A stretch of 64,000 bases of DNA from an uncultured Flavobacteriaceae bacterium. GTDB taxonomy: Bacteria > Bacteroidota > Bacteroidia > Flavobacteriales > Flavobacteriaceae. The first letter of the stretch is position 1. Every line of letters begins with the position of its first letter. The stretch is from the NCBI GenBank assembly GCA_947487895.1, contig CANKYF010000003.1, positions 356,550 through 420,549 of the forward strand, written 5' to 3'. The position numbers and the translations under genes are program-made. Shown here in pieces: positions 36,430 through 46,415 of this stretch. The notes under the pieces are model-generated. The model was not told the DNA's origin and searched no databases. It worked only from the letters and a program-made list of their open reading frames with translations.

Positions 36430-37687
36430 TGACAAAGTTTTAGCCATAATTTTAGGTGGCGGCCAAGGTTCTAGACTATACCCCTTAACAAAAGATAGAT
36501 CTAAACCCGCAGTACCAATTGCTGGTAAATATAGATTAGTTGATATACCTATTTCAAACTGTATTAATGCAGATATTAAACGCATATTTGTATTAACACA
36601 GTTTAATTCTGCATCTCTAAACAGGCATATAAAAAACACCTATCACTTTAGTTTTTTTAGCAGTGCTTTTGTTGACGTTTTAGCAGCAGAACAAACACCA
36701 GAAAACAAAACCTGGTTCCAAGGTACAGCAGATGCGGTTCGCCAAAGTATGCACCACTTTGTAAGGCACGATTTTGATTATTTCTTAATCCTTTCAGGTG
36801 ATCAATTATATCAAATGGATTATGATAAAATGATTAAGGCGCATAAAGAAAGTAATGCTGAAATATCTATTGCAACAATTCCTGTAAGTGCTAAAGATGC
36901 TCCTGGTTTTGGAATCATGAAAGCAGATGATGAAAATGTGGTCACTTCATTTATTGAAAAACCAGATGCAAGTTTATTATCTGACTGGACTTCAGATGTA
37001 AGTGATGAAATGAAAGGCCAGGGTAGAAACTACTTAGCTTCCATGGGTATTTATATCTTTAACCGAGAGCTAATGGTTGAATTAATGAAAAACCCTGACA
37101 CCATTGATTTTGGAAAAGAAATCATCCCTCAAAATATTGAAAAACATAAAACTGTTAGTTATCAATACGAAGGGTATTGGACAGATATAGGAACTATTGA
37201 ATCGTTTTTTGAAGCTAACTTGGGTTTAACAGATGATATTCCTGAATTTGATTTGTATGATAAAAGCAGACGTATTTTTACTAGAGCCCGCATGCTTCCA
37301 ACCACAAAATTAGCAGGTACAACTCTAGAGAAAGCAGTAATTGCTGAGGGGTGTATAATAAGCGCTGCTAACATTGAAAAATCTGTTATTGGTATACGCT
37401 CTAGAATAGGAAAAGACTCAAATATTATTAATACCTACATGATGGGGTCTGACTATTATGAAACCTTAGAAAAAATTGAAAAAGATAATATTGATATTCT
37501 TTTAGGAATAGGAGAACGTTGTTATATAAAAAATGCTATTATAGATAAGAACTGCAGAATTGGTGATGATGTAAGAATTAATGGAGGAGATCATTTAGAA
37601 GATGTTGAAACAGACACGTATTTTGTAAAAGATGGTATAGTAGTAATTAAAAAAGGTGTAACCATTCCTAAAGGGTTTACAATTTAA
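36422..37687 (+). CDS. glgC: Glucose-1-phosphate adenylyltransferase
   Basis: 421 aa. Nucleotidyltransferase domain with GGGQGSRLYPLTKDRSKPAVP and KYRLVDIPISNCINA, the FQGTADAVRQ region and SGDQLYQMDY; a C-terminal left-handed beta-helix (about 290-415, IEKSVIGIRSRIGKDSNI). It makes ADP-glucose for GlgA. Overlap with glgA and a 3-nt gap to glgB mark a single operon. Confidence 0.96.
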   Translation: MINDKVLAIILGGGQGSRLYPLTKDRSKPAVPIAGKYRLVDIPISNCINADIKRIFVLTQFNSASLNRHIKNTYHFSFFSSAFVDVLAAEQTPENKTWFQGTADAVRQSMHHFVRHDFDYFLILSGDQLYQMDYDKMIKAHKESNAEISIATIPVSAKDAPGFGIMKADDENVVTSFIEKPDASLLSDWTSDVSDEMKGQGRNYLASMGIYIFNRELMVELMKNPDTIDFGKEIIPQNIEKHKTVSYQYEGYWTDIGTIESFFEANLGLTDDIPEFDLYDKSRRIFTRARMLPTTKLAGTTLEKAVIAEGCIISAANIEKSVIGIRSRIGKDSNIINTYMMGSDYYETLEKIEKDNIDILLGIGERCYIKNAIIDKNCRIGDDVRINGGDHLEDVETDTYFVKDGIVVIKKGVTIPKGFTI

Positions 37688-37690
37688 TAT

Positions 37691-39598
37691 ATGGCACATG
37701 TAAAAGCGTATAGCCTGTTCACAGATTTTGACATTGATTTATTTAAATCTGGTAAACATTATAGACTCTATGAGAAATTTGGCTCTCATACCGTTACGGT
37801 TGATGGTATTGAAGGTACTTATTTTGCAGTTTGGGCACCTAGTGCTAAAGAGGTTTCTGTAATAGGTGATTTTAACTTTTGGACTGGAGGCGAACACCAA
37901 CTTAATGTAAGATGGGATTCTAGTGGTATTTGGGAAGGCTTTATCCCTTTTGTAGGTAAAGGTAATTTATACAAATACAAAATTCAGAGCAACCATAGTG
38001 ATATAGTTACCGAAAAAGCAGATCCTTATGCAAGACGTTGTGAACACCCTCCAAAAACAGCCTCCGTAATATGGGATGATGATTATAAATGGAAAGATGC
38101 AAAATGGATAAAAAAACGTAAGAAGCATAATGCACTCGATGCACCCTATTCTGTTTATGAAGTACATATTGGTTCATGGCGAAAAAATGCTCAAGAAAAT
38201 CGTTCTTTATCGTATTTTGAGTTAGCAGATGAATTAGTAAGCTACGTAAAAGATATGGGCTTTACACATGTAGAGTTTATGCCAATTATGGAATACCCTT
38301 ATGATCCGTCTTGGGGCTATCAATTAACAGGTTACTTTGCACCAACCTCTAGATTTGGTTATCCAGAAGAATTTAAATATTTAGTAGATAAACTGCATCA
38401 AAACGATATAGGTATTATTTTAGATTGGGTACCGTCTCATTTTCCAGAAGATGCTCATGGCTTAGGTTTCTTTGATGGGTCTCACCTTTATGAACATCCA
38501 GACAAACGAAAAGGCTATCATCCAGATTGGAAAAGTTTAATTTTCAATTATGAAAGAAACGAAGTTAGATCCTTTTTAATTAGTAACGCTATTTTCTGGT
38601 TGGATCAATACCATGCTGATGGTTTACGTGTAGATGCCGTAGCGTCTATGTTATTTTTAGATTATTCTCGTGAAGATGGCGAATGGGAACCAAATATATA
38701 TGGTGGAAGAGAAAATTTAGCTGTAATCGACTTTTTAAAAGAACTAAACTTAGAAGTTTATAAATCATTTCCTGATGTTCAAACCATTGCCGAAGAATCT
38801 ACAGCATTTCCAATGGTTTCTAAACCTGTTTTTACCGGAGGCTTAGGCTTTGGTATGAAATGGATGATGGGTTGGATGCATGACTCACTCGAATACTTTG
38901 CTAAAGACCCAATACATAGAAAATACCATCATAATGAAATAACATTTAGTTTGGCATATGCTTTTACAGAAAACTTTATGTTACCATTATCTCATGATGA
39001 AGTAGTTTATGGTAAAAATTCTATCTTAGGAAGAATGCCTGGTGATGAATGGCAACGTTTCGCAAATCTTCGTTTACTATATGGTTATATGTTCACGCAT
39101 CCAGGAGCTAAATTGCTTTTTATGGGTGGAGAATTTGGGCAATACGATGAATGGAATTTCCAAGAAAGTTTAGATTGGAATTTACTAGATTTTAAACCAC
39201 ATAAAGACACACAAACTTATTTTAAGGCGCTAAACCATTTCTATAAAGACACACCTGCCTTATATGAAAAGGCATTTAGTCATGAAGGTTTTGAATGGAT
39301 TAGTCATGATGACGGGGAAAATTCGGTGATATCATATCTTAGAAAAGGTTATAAAGATACTGGCAATGTAATTGTTGTTTGCAACTTAACACCAGCTGTT
39401 AGAAAAAAATACAGAATTGGTGTTCCCATTAAAGGCAAACTTATAGAAATTTTTAATTCAGACGCTAAAGAATTTGGTGGTAGTGGCATTGGTAACAAAA
39501 GAGCTATTTCTATCAAAGAACAAGAATGGAATGGTAAAGATTTTTCAGCAGAAATAACCCTTCCTCCACTTGGTATAATTGTCTTTAAACTTAATTAA
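37691..39598 (+). CDS. glgB: 1,4-alpha-glucan branching enzyme
   Basis: 635 aa. N-terminal CBM48 (about 25-120, YFAVWAPSAKEVSVIGDFNFW), then a GH13 barrel with the nucleophile region DGLRVDAVASMLFLDYSR, the acid/base in TIAEESTAFP and the transition-state His-Asp in LPLSHDEVVYGK. A C-terminal beta domain ends LPPLGIIVFKLN. It creates alpha-1,6 branches in glycogen. Confidence 0.96.
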   Translation: MAHVKAYSLFTDFDIDLFKSGKHYRLYEKFGSHTVTVDGIEGTYFAVWAPSAKEVSVIGDFNFWTGGEHQLNVRWDSSGIWEGFIPFVGKGNLYKYKIQSNHSDIVTEKADPYARRCEHPPKTASVIWDDDYKWKDAKWIKKRKKHNALDAPYSVYEVHIGSWRKNAQENRSLSYFELADELVSYVKDMGFTHVEFMPIMEYPYDPSWGYQLTGYFAPTSRFGYPEEFKYLVDKLHQNDIGIILDWVPSHFPEDAHGLGFFDGSHLYEHPDKRKGYHPDWKSLIFNYERNEVRSFLISNAIFWLDQYHADGLRVDAVASMLFLDYSREDGEWEPNIYGGRENLAVIDFLKELNLEVYKSFPDVQTIAEESTAFPMVSKPVFTGGLGFGMKWMMGWMHDSLEYFAKDPIHRKYHHNEITFSLAYAFTENFMLPLSHDEVVYGKNSILGRMPGDEWQRFANLRLLYGYMFTHPGAKLLFMGGEFGQYDEWNFQESLDWNLLDFKPHKDTQTYFKALNHFYKDTPALYEKAFSHEGFEWISHDDGENSVISYLRKGYKDTGNVIVVCNLTPAVRKKYRIGVPIKGKLIEIFNSDAKEFGGSGIGNKRAISIKEQEWNGKDFSAEITLPPLGIIVFKLN

Positions 39599-39742
39599 TA
39601 CTTTACACTTGTATAATCTATAATTTACACCTTAAATATTTAATATTAACTTAATAAAAGCAGCTAATTTTTAAAGAAAAACCACGCACAAAATTAAGCG
39701 ATTTTTTTACTTTAGCCTGTTCCTAACTAACTGGTTTTATTT

Positions 39743-42151
39743 ATGATACTTAACACTGAATTAGAATATAAAGGCGATTTATTCCCATCAACTGTTGTAG
39801 AATATACCAAAGATGTTGATGTTTTAAATTTCACAACTTCTAACAATGTACTACTTCAACTTACTGTAATGAGAGACAGTGTTTTGAGGTTTAGATATTC
39901 AACTGTTGGAAAGTTTAATAAAGATTTCTCATATGCTATTGATGAAGATGCAAGTAGAGGTTATAATCATTTGGAAATTATAGATGATGAGGAGAAATAT
40001 ATTGTTACCACTGCAAAATTGATTTGCCATATTTATAAAGTAGATCTTAGAACTTCAATTCTTGATGCAAAAGATGGTACAGTTATCTGCCAAGACGAGC
40101 TAGGTTTCCATTGGGAAGAAAGTTATGAATTGGGTGGAGACATTGTTAAAATGAGTAAAATGGCTCAAAATGGTGAAAGCTATTATGGTTTAGGTGATAA
40201 ACCAGAGCACATTAACCTTAAAGGACGTCGTTTTGAAAATTGGGCTACAGATTCCTATGCTTTTGGTAAACATACAGATCCTATTTATAAAGCAATTCCG
40301 TTTTATACTGGTTTACACAATGGGAAATCTTATGGTATTTTCTTTGATAATACCTTTAGAACCTACTTCGATTTTTGTCAAGAAAGAAGAAATGTGACAA
40401 GCTTTTGGGCATCTGGTGGAGAAATGAACTATTATTTCTTCTATGGACCAAAAATGCAAGATGTTGTTGTTAGCTATACAGACTTAACTGGTACACCAGA
40501 ATTGCCTCCTCTATGGGCTCTAGGATATCACCAATGTAAATGGAGTTATTATCCAGAGTCTAATGTAAAAGAAATAACAAAAAAGTTTAGAGATTTAAAA
40601 ATTCCTTGTGATGCCATCTATTTAGATATAGATTATATGGAAGGGTTTCGTTGTTTTACATGGAGTAAAGACTATTTCCCTGACCCTAAACGTATGGTTA
40701 AAGAATTAGCTGATGATGGGTTTAAAACTGTGGTAATTATAGATCCCGGAATTAAAATAGACATGGAATATGATGTATTCCGTGAAGGTCTAGAAAAAGA
40801 CTATTTCTGTAAACGTGCTGATGGTCCTTACATGAAAGGTAAAGTATGGCCAGGGGAATGCTATTTCCCAGATTATACCAGACCAGAAGTACGCGAGTGG
40901 TGGGCAGGTTTATTTAAAGAACTTGTTGCTGAAATAGGCGTTAAAGGTGTATGGAATGATATGAATGAACCTGCAGTAATGGATGTTCCAGGTAAATCAT
41001 TTCCGCCAGATGTTAGACATGACTACGATGGTAACCCTTGTTCTCATCAAAAAGCGCACAATATTTATGGTATGCAAATGGCTAGAGCTACTTACCATGG
41101 CCTAAAACGTTTTAATTATCCTAAACGTCCGTTTGTAATTACACGTTCTGCCTATTCTGGTACGCAACGCTATACCTCAACATGGATGGGTGATAATGTA
41201 GCCACTTGGGAACATTTACAAATAGCGAACATTCAAGCACAACGTTTAGCACATTCTGGTTTTTCTTTTGCAGGGTCAGATATTGGAGGTTTCGCAGAAC
41301 AACCAAACGGTGAGTTATATGCGCGTTGGATTCAATTAGGTGTTTTCCACGCATTTTGTAGAACACACTCTTCTGGAGACCACGGAGACCAAGAACCTTG
41401 GACGTTTGATGAAGAAATTACAGATGTTGTTAGAAAGTTTATAGAGCTTAGATATCAGTTATTACCTTATTTATATACTGTTTTTTACCAGTACCACAAA
41501 AATAACATTCCAATGTTAAAATCGTTGGTGTTATTTGATCAAGAAGATACTCAAACGCATTATAGAACAGATGAGTTTATCTTCGGAAATAAAATCTTGG
41601 TATGCCCAATAAATGAACCTAACTCTAAAGGTAGACGCATGTATATACCTAGAGGAGAATGGTATAATTACTGGACTAAAGAAATGGTTGTAGGAGGAAA
41701 AGAAATGTGGGTTGATGCAGACCTTGATTCTATGCCTTTATTTGTTAAAGCTGGTGCTGTTATTCCAAGGTACCCTGTACAGCAATATGTAGGCGAACTT
41801 GAAATAGATCAAGTTACACTTGATGTTTACTACAAAGAAGGAAAAGAAGATTCACAATTATATGAAGATGCAGATGATGGTTATGATTATACGAAAGGAC
41901 GTTACAGTTTAAAAAAGTTTAATGTGTCTGGCAAAAAGAATGATAGGTTTATAGTTAGAATTCATAAAACAGGACAATTTACAACACCATACAGCACATA
42001 TAAGATTAATATTATTGGATTGCCTTTTGAAGTAAAAGCTATTAAAGTAGACAATGAATATGTAGACTTCAAAGATGTTCAGTTTGAAAACAACACACTA
42101 GTTGTTAACAAAGAGTTTACAAATTTACAGTTAAGAGCAAACGCAAAATAA
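39743..42151 (+). CDS. GH31 alpha-glucosidase
   Basis: 802 aa. Galactose-mutarotase-like N-terminal domain, then the GH31 barrel with the nucleophile motif GVWNDMNEPAVMD and acid/base motif FAGSDIGGFAEQPNGELYARW, plus YHQCKWSYYP and YLDIDYMEGF. It has no signal peptide, so it is cytoplasmic, fitting breakdown of glycogen or maltodextrin. It starts 144 bp after glgB and ends at a strong terminator. Confidence 0.93.
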   Translation: MILNTELEYKGDLFPSTVVEYTKDVDVLNFTTSNNVLLQLTVMRDSVLRFRYSTVGKFNKDFSYAIDEDASRGYNHLEIIDDEEKYIVTTAKLICHIYKVDLRTSILDAKDGTVICQDELGFHWEESYELGGDIVKMSKMAQNGESYYGLGDKPEHINLKGRRFENWATDSYAFGKHTDPIYKAIPFYTGLHNGKSYGIFFDNTFRTYFDFCQERRNVTSFWASGGEMNYYFFYGPKMQDVVVSYTDLTGTPELPPLWALGYHQCKWSYYPESNVKEITKKFRDLKIPCDAIYLDIDYMEGFRCFTWSKDYFPDPKRMVKELADDGFKTVVIIDPGIKIDMEYDVFREGLEKDYFCKRADGPYMKGKVWPGECYFPDYTRPEVREWWAGLFKELVAEIGVKGVWNDMNEPAVMDVPGKSFPPDVRHDYDGNPCSHQKAHNIYGMQMARATYHGLKRFNYPKRPFVITRSAYSGTQRYTSTWMGDNVATWEHLQIANIQAQRLAHSGFSFAGSDIGGFAEQPNGELYARWIQLGVFHAFCRTHSSGDHGDQEPWTFDEEITDVVRKFIELRYQLLPYLYTVFYQYHKNNIPMLKSLVLFDQEDTQTHYRTDEFIFGNKILVCPINEPNSKGRRMYIPRGEWYNYWTKEMVVGGKEMWVDADLDSMPLFVKAGAVIPRYPVQQYVGELEIDQVTLDVYYKEGKEDSQLYEDADDGYDYTKGRYSLKKFNVSGKKNDRFIVRIHKTGQFTTPYSTYKINIIGLPFEVKAIKVDNEYVDFKDVQFENNTLVVNKEFTNLQLRANAK

Positions 42152-42178
42152 TAGTTTTAAAACACTTTAATTAACAAC

Positions 42179-42210
42179 AAAGCTTTCTATTTTTTAGAAA
42201 GCTTTTGTTT
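42179..42210 (+). terminator. Rho-independent terminator after the GH31 gene
   Basis: Perfect 11-bp arms AAAGCTTTCTA / TAGAAAGCTTT with a 5-T loop, followed by TTGTTTTA. It lies 28 bp after the stop. Confidence 0.8.
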
Positions 42211-42317
42211 TATTAGATTAAGCTAGATTTTAACAAAAAGAAATTATATTTGTCGCTTATAATTTATAAGCAAATACATGTATAACATGTAATAATTAGC
42301 TTATTTAAAACTGATTA

Positions 42318-42968
42318 ATGAAAATAAAACTAATAGCCTGTATGCTATTTGTTAGTATACTCTCTTATGGGCAAGAAGAAGACAATGCGTTTAAAATTGC
42401 AAAAAACACATGGACTTTAGGAGGTCTGTTTAACTACAATTCTAATACAGATAATGAACCATTTAGAAATAGTGAAGTTAAAAACAAACGTTTTATCATC
42501 TCCCCTAATGTAGGATACGCCATTAGGGATAATCTGGTTGTTGGAGCTAGTATAGACTACCTTTATGCAAAAACAGAACGCGGTTTTGTGCCAGATTTTA
42601 TACTACCTAATAATGAAAGCAACTTTATTGGGTTTACTACTTATATTACAAAATATTATAATATTACTAAAAACCTATTATTCAATTTACAAGGTGGTTT
42701 AAGTTATTCTATAGGTAAAACAGAAGGTATAGAGTCTGATTTTAAATTTGATAGTACACTTCTTAGATTTTCGATCGTTCCAGAAATAACCTATGGTATC
42801 AACAAAAAACTAGCCTTTAAACTCAATTTAGGTGGGCTAGGCTATTCAAAATTTAAAATTGATTCTAATGAAGGCACTCAATTTGACTTTAAACAGGAGC
42901 AAGAATCATTCAACTTTAACCTTCAAACTTCTAATTTGAGTATTGGTGTTATCTGCCTGTTAAATTAA
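42318..42968 (+). CDS. Outer-membrane beta-barrel protein
   Basis: 216 aa. Signal peptide MKIKLIACMLFVSILSYGQ, then alternating strands typical of an 8-stranded OmpA/OmpX-like barrel (TWTLGGLFNYNSNTDNEPF, ISPNVGYAIRDNLVVGASIDYLYAKTE, ending FNLQTSNLSIGVICLLN). It is a tandem paralog of the next gene. Function unknown. Confidence 0.8.
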   Translation: MKIKLIACMLFVSILSYGQEEDNAFKIAKNTWTLGGLFNYNSNTDNEPFRNSEVKNKRFIISPNVGYAIRDNLVVGASIDYLYAKTERGFVPDFILPNNESNFIGFTTYITKYYNITKNLLFNLQGGLSYSIGKTEGIESDFKFDSTLLRFSIVPEITYGINKKLAFKLNLGGLGYSKFKIDSNEGTQFDFKQEQESFNFNLQTSNLSIGVICLLN

Positions 42969-42989
42969 AAAGCAAAGAAAATTTAAAAT

Positions 42990-43637
42990 ATGAAAACAAA
43001 AATATACGTATTACTTGTGCTATTCACTTCATTAATATATAGTCAAGAAGAACATAATTTTAATATTAATAAAGGCACTAAAGAAATAGGTTTAGCGCTA
43101 AATTTTAACTACCAAAAAAACAAGACTGAGGATGTCACAGTTAACCCGCATACTACCACATTGGTATTTAGACCTTCTTTTGGCTATGCTATAGATAATA
43201 ATCTAGTACTAGGAGCACAAATAAATGTATCTGCTATAAGAGAAACATCAGATGGGGAGCTATCTCAAAGACGATTGACACCAGACTTACAAACGTTTAG
43301 CTTCGGTTTTTCTCCTTACATAAAAAAATATTTTAGCATTGGTAAATCTTTATTATTAAATATAAATGGAAGTATTGGTTACCAATCCATGAAAATTGAA
43401 GATTATAATGCTAACGAAACTATTAAAGCAAATCAATTTAGTATAGGTGTTACCCCTGGACTTACATTTCGTTTAAGTAATAACCTAGCATTAATTGGTG
43501 ATTTTGGGTTTCTAGGATATTCCAGTACTAAAAATGTAGATTCAAGAGATTTTGTAGATGACTCAAAACAAGAAAACTTTGATTTTAATATTAGCTCGCA
43601 AGAGATATTAGTAGGCTTGATCTATTATTTCAACTAA
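42990..43637 (+). CDS. Outer-membrane beta-barrel protein, paralog of the preceding gene
   Basis: 215 aa. Signal peptide MKTKIYVLLVLFTSLIYSQ and the same barrel layout (FRPSFGYAIDNNLVLGAQIN, FSFGFSPYIKKYFSIGKSL, ending ISSQEILVGLIYYFN). The 21-nt gap and shared pattern GYAI.DNLV.GA indicate a tandem duplication. Confidence 0.8.
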   Translation: MKTKIYVLLVLFTSLIYSQEEHNFNINKGTKEIGLALNFNYQKNKTEDVTVNPHTTTLVFRPSFGYAIDNNLVLGAQINVSAIRETSDGELSQRRLTPDLQTFSFGFSPYIKKYFSIGKSLLLNINGSIGYQSMKIEDYNANETIKANQFSIGVTPGLTFRLSNNLALIGDFGFLGYSSTKNVDSRDFVDDSKQENFDFNISSQEILVGLIYYFN

Positions 43638-43646
43638 AGATAAAAT

Positions 43647-45470
43647 TTAACTCTCAAAAGGCTTTCCAAGGTATACCAAACGAAAGCCTTTTTCTATTTT
43701 CATAGCTTTACTAAATGCCGAAATAATTTCAAGTATCCCTTTATTGTTTTTAACTAATAATGGTACCATATCTTCATTAGTGGTGGCTTCCTTTATTAAT
43801 TGCCCATAATGTTTTTTGTCTTTAATTTCAATTTCATTAATTGAAGGATATTTTAAAGCCACTTCAGTTAAAGAATTAAAATCATCAGTATTAGAAAAGA
43901 GTCCTACTTTTGGGTTCATTTCTGGGTCATTCATTTCTTCAGCAGTGATTAATCTAAACGACCCATTTTCACCAAATTGCTCGCTAAATTTATTTATGGC
44001 ATAGTTATTAATGTCTGCACTTCCTGTAAGTGCCATTAAAAACCCAACATCATTTAATTCAATATTGTCTTCTAGTGTAACAGAATAAATATCTGTATTT
44101 ATAGCCTCTAGTCCCATTTCTTTGGCCTGTTGTACATTATTTGGATTACTATCAATTAATACAACATGTCTATTATTTTCTACTAAATATTTACCTATTA
44201 ATCTTGATACATGAGAAGCTCCCACAATTAAAACACCATTAGAATTAGTTAAAAATACGCCTATCAATTTCGCAAAATATCTGGCAGTAGTAGCGTTCAA
44301 TAATACAGTTCCAAGTACAATCATAAACACTAAAGGTGTTATATACTCTGCATTCACAACATCTTCAGCCATTAATCTACTTCCAAAAAGAGATGCTATA
44401 CCAGCAGCTACAATACCTCTAGGTCCTACCCAACTTATAAATAACTTTTCATTAAATGATAATGAACTCCCTATAGAACTTAAAAACACACCCAATGGTC
44501 TTATTATAAAAACAACTACTGCAAATAATGCTGCCGTTTTCCAATTAGCAAGCAACATTAAGTTATCAAAATCAATATTAGCAGCAAGAAGAATGAATAA
44601 AACCGAAATTAGCAATACACTTAAAGATTCTTTAAAGTAGAGTACTTCTTTTAAGTAAGATCCGTTTTTATTCCCTAGTACCATACCCATAACTACTACC
44701 GATAATAAGCCAGATTCGTGTGCAAAAGTATCAGAAAGCACAAACAGACCTAAAACCGCAGATAAAGCAAACACATTCAATAAATAGTGTGGAATGAGAT
44801 TACTCTTTGCCAAAAAATGAAATCCGTGAGCAAATGTAAATCCGAAAGTTACACCAAATAGAATAATTTTTCCAAACTCAATAAGCGCTGTTTTAGTAAA
44901 TCCGCCGCCGCCGCCAACAAAAATAAATTCGAATACTAATACCGCTACTAATGCCCCTATAGGGTCAATTAAAATACCTTCCCATTTTAAAACGGTTGAT
45001 ACATCTTTTTTAAGCGGTATATTTCTTAAAATTGGGGTTATTACAGTAGGCCCAGTAACTATAATTAACCCTGAAAAAAGAAACGATAACTCAAGGTCTA
45101 AATTAAAGATATAATACACAGCTGCTGCACCTCCAAAAAATGTTACTAAAGACCCTAAAGAAATTAGTTTAGTAATAACACCTGTAGTATTTTTTATTTC
45201 TTTCAATTTTAATGTTAGACCCCCTTCAAAAAGAATTACGCTAATGGCCAAAGACACAAAGTAGTACAATCCGTCTCCGGGAAATAAGCCTTTTTTACCG
45301 TTCCAAATAGGTTCAATCCACTTATATCCATCATCACTTAAAAACTCAGCTGCAATAGGCCCAACAAATAAACCAATTAGAATTAGAGGTAAAATAGCAG
45401 GGATTTTAAATTTCCACGCAAACCATTGTGCCAAAATTCCTAAAATAATAATTCCTGAAAGCTCTAACAT
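43647..45470 (-). CDS. CPA-type cation:proton antiporter with a TrkA-N (RCK) regulatory domain
   Basis: 607 aa. About 12 membrane helices in residues 1-390 (FEGGLTLKLKEIKNTTGVIT, VTGPTVITPILRNIPLKKD and SWVGPRGIVAAGIASLFG are NhaP/CPA1 signatures), then an RCK-like nucleotide-binding domain (GVLIVGASHVSRLIGKYLVE...VVLIDSN) and a TrkA-C-like tail. It exchanges Na+ or K+ for H+ at the inner membrane under nucleotide control. It is divergent from the USP/SulP pair. Confidence 0.9.
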   Translation of the reverse strand: MLELSGIIILGILAQWFAWKFKIPAILPLILIGLFVGPIAAEFLSDDGYKWIEPIWNGKKGLFPGDGLYYFVSLAISVILFEGGLTLKLKEIKNTTGVITKLISLGSLVTFFGGAAAVYYIFNLDLELSFLFSGLIIVTGPTVITPILRNIPLKKDVSTVLKWEGILIDPIGALVAVLVFEFIFVGGGGGFTKTALIEFGKIILFGVTFGFTFAHGFHFLAKSNLIPHYLLNVFALSAVLGLFVLSDTFAHESGLLSVVVMGMVLGNKNGSYLKEVLYFKESLSVLLISVLFILLAANIDFDNLMLLANWKTAALFAVVVFIIRPLGVFLSSIGSSLSFNEKLFISWVGPRGIVAAGIASLFGSRLMAEDVVNAEYITPLVFMIVLGTVLLNATTARYFAKLIGVFLTNSNGVLIVGASHVSRLIGKYLVENNRHVVLIDSNPNNVQQAKEMGLEAINTDIYSVTLEDNIELNDVGFLMALTGSADINNYAINKFSEQFGENGSFRLITAEEMNDPEMNPKVGLFSNTDDFNSLTEVALKYPSINEIEIKDKKHYGQLIKEATTNEDMVPLLVKNNKGILEIISAFSKAMKIEKGFRLVYLGKPFES

Positions 45471-45572
45471 TTAAAACTTATTTTTATCAAATGACTAATA
45501 TAACTAAATCCTTTCATTTTATTTTTTTAAAAAACAGTATCTTTCCGCCTTTTAAAAAAAACTGGTAATTAT

Positions 45573-46415
45573 TTGATACTAAAACCTTTCAACACCATTG
45601 GTGTAGGTGCTGCATTTTCGCCCAACTTAAAAGCCAATATATATGAAGCCGCTCGTTTGGCGACTTTTTTTAATTGCAAGTTAATTTTAATTCATGTAGG
45701 CGCATCTTCTGAAGATAAAATAAAAACACTTAGTGACCTTCTCAATGTCTTTAAAAATATAGATTTTGAAATAGTCTTTAAACCAGGAAACCCTGTTGAT
45801 GCTATTTTGGGAGTCACCAAAGAAAAAAATATAGACCTTTTGGTATTAGGCGCTATGCAACGTGAGCGTTTTATAACTTATTATGTAGGTTCTATTGCTA
45901 GAAAAATTACAAGAAAAGCTCAGTGTTCTGTACTGTTATTAATTAAACCTTCGGTTGAAAGAGTACCTTGCGAACATATTGTTGTAAATGGCTTAAAAGA
46001 CCCTAAAACAGAACAAACTATTACCTCTGCTTTTTATGTTGCAAAACAACTTAAAGCTGAAAAAATAACCATTGTTGAAGAAATAAAACAGGAACAAGTT
46101 TCAGTAAAGGTAGAAGACGATAGGTCTTTAAGAAAGGCTAACCTTATTAAAGAGAAAATCAGTTTACGAGAAAACTCTAGAATTAAAGAGATTATAGGAC
46201 ATATTCCTGAAGATTGCACTAAAGATATTCCTGTAAAATTACAGCCTATTTTTGGGAAACAAGGTTACTCTATTGGGCATTATGCTCAAATATCCAGAGC
46301 AGACTTATTAGTTATGAACGCCCCAAGTAAAATGACTTTTTGGGATAGATTATTTCCACATGACATTGAGCATATTTTAACCGAATTACCAACCGATGTA
46401 TTAATTCTTCAATGA
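45573..46415 (+). CDS. Universal stress protein (tandem USP domains)
   Basis: 280 aa from a TTG start. The first USP domain (residues 1-128) ends in the ATP-binding-type motif LGAMQRERFITYYVGSIARK...CSVLLL; the second half (130-280) is a degenerate USP repeat ending IEHILTELPTDVLIL. It overlaps the SulP gene by 4 nt (ATGA), so it probably regulates that transporter. Confidence 0.85.
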   Translation: MILKPFNTIGVGAAFSPNLKANIYEAARLATFFNCKLILIHVGASSEDKIKTLSDLLNVFKNIDFEIVFKPGNPVDAILGVTKEKNIDLLVLGAMQRERFITYYVGSIARKITRKAQCSVLLLIKPSVERVPCEHIVVNGLKDPKTEQTITSAFYVAKQLKAEKITIVEEIKQEQVSVKVEDDRSLRKANLIKEKISLRENSRIKEIIGHIPEDCTKDIPVKLQPIFGKQGYSIGHYAQISRADLLVMNAPSKMTFWDRLFPHDIEHILTELPTDVLILQ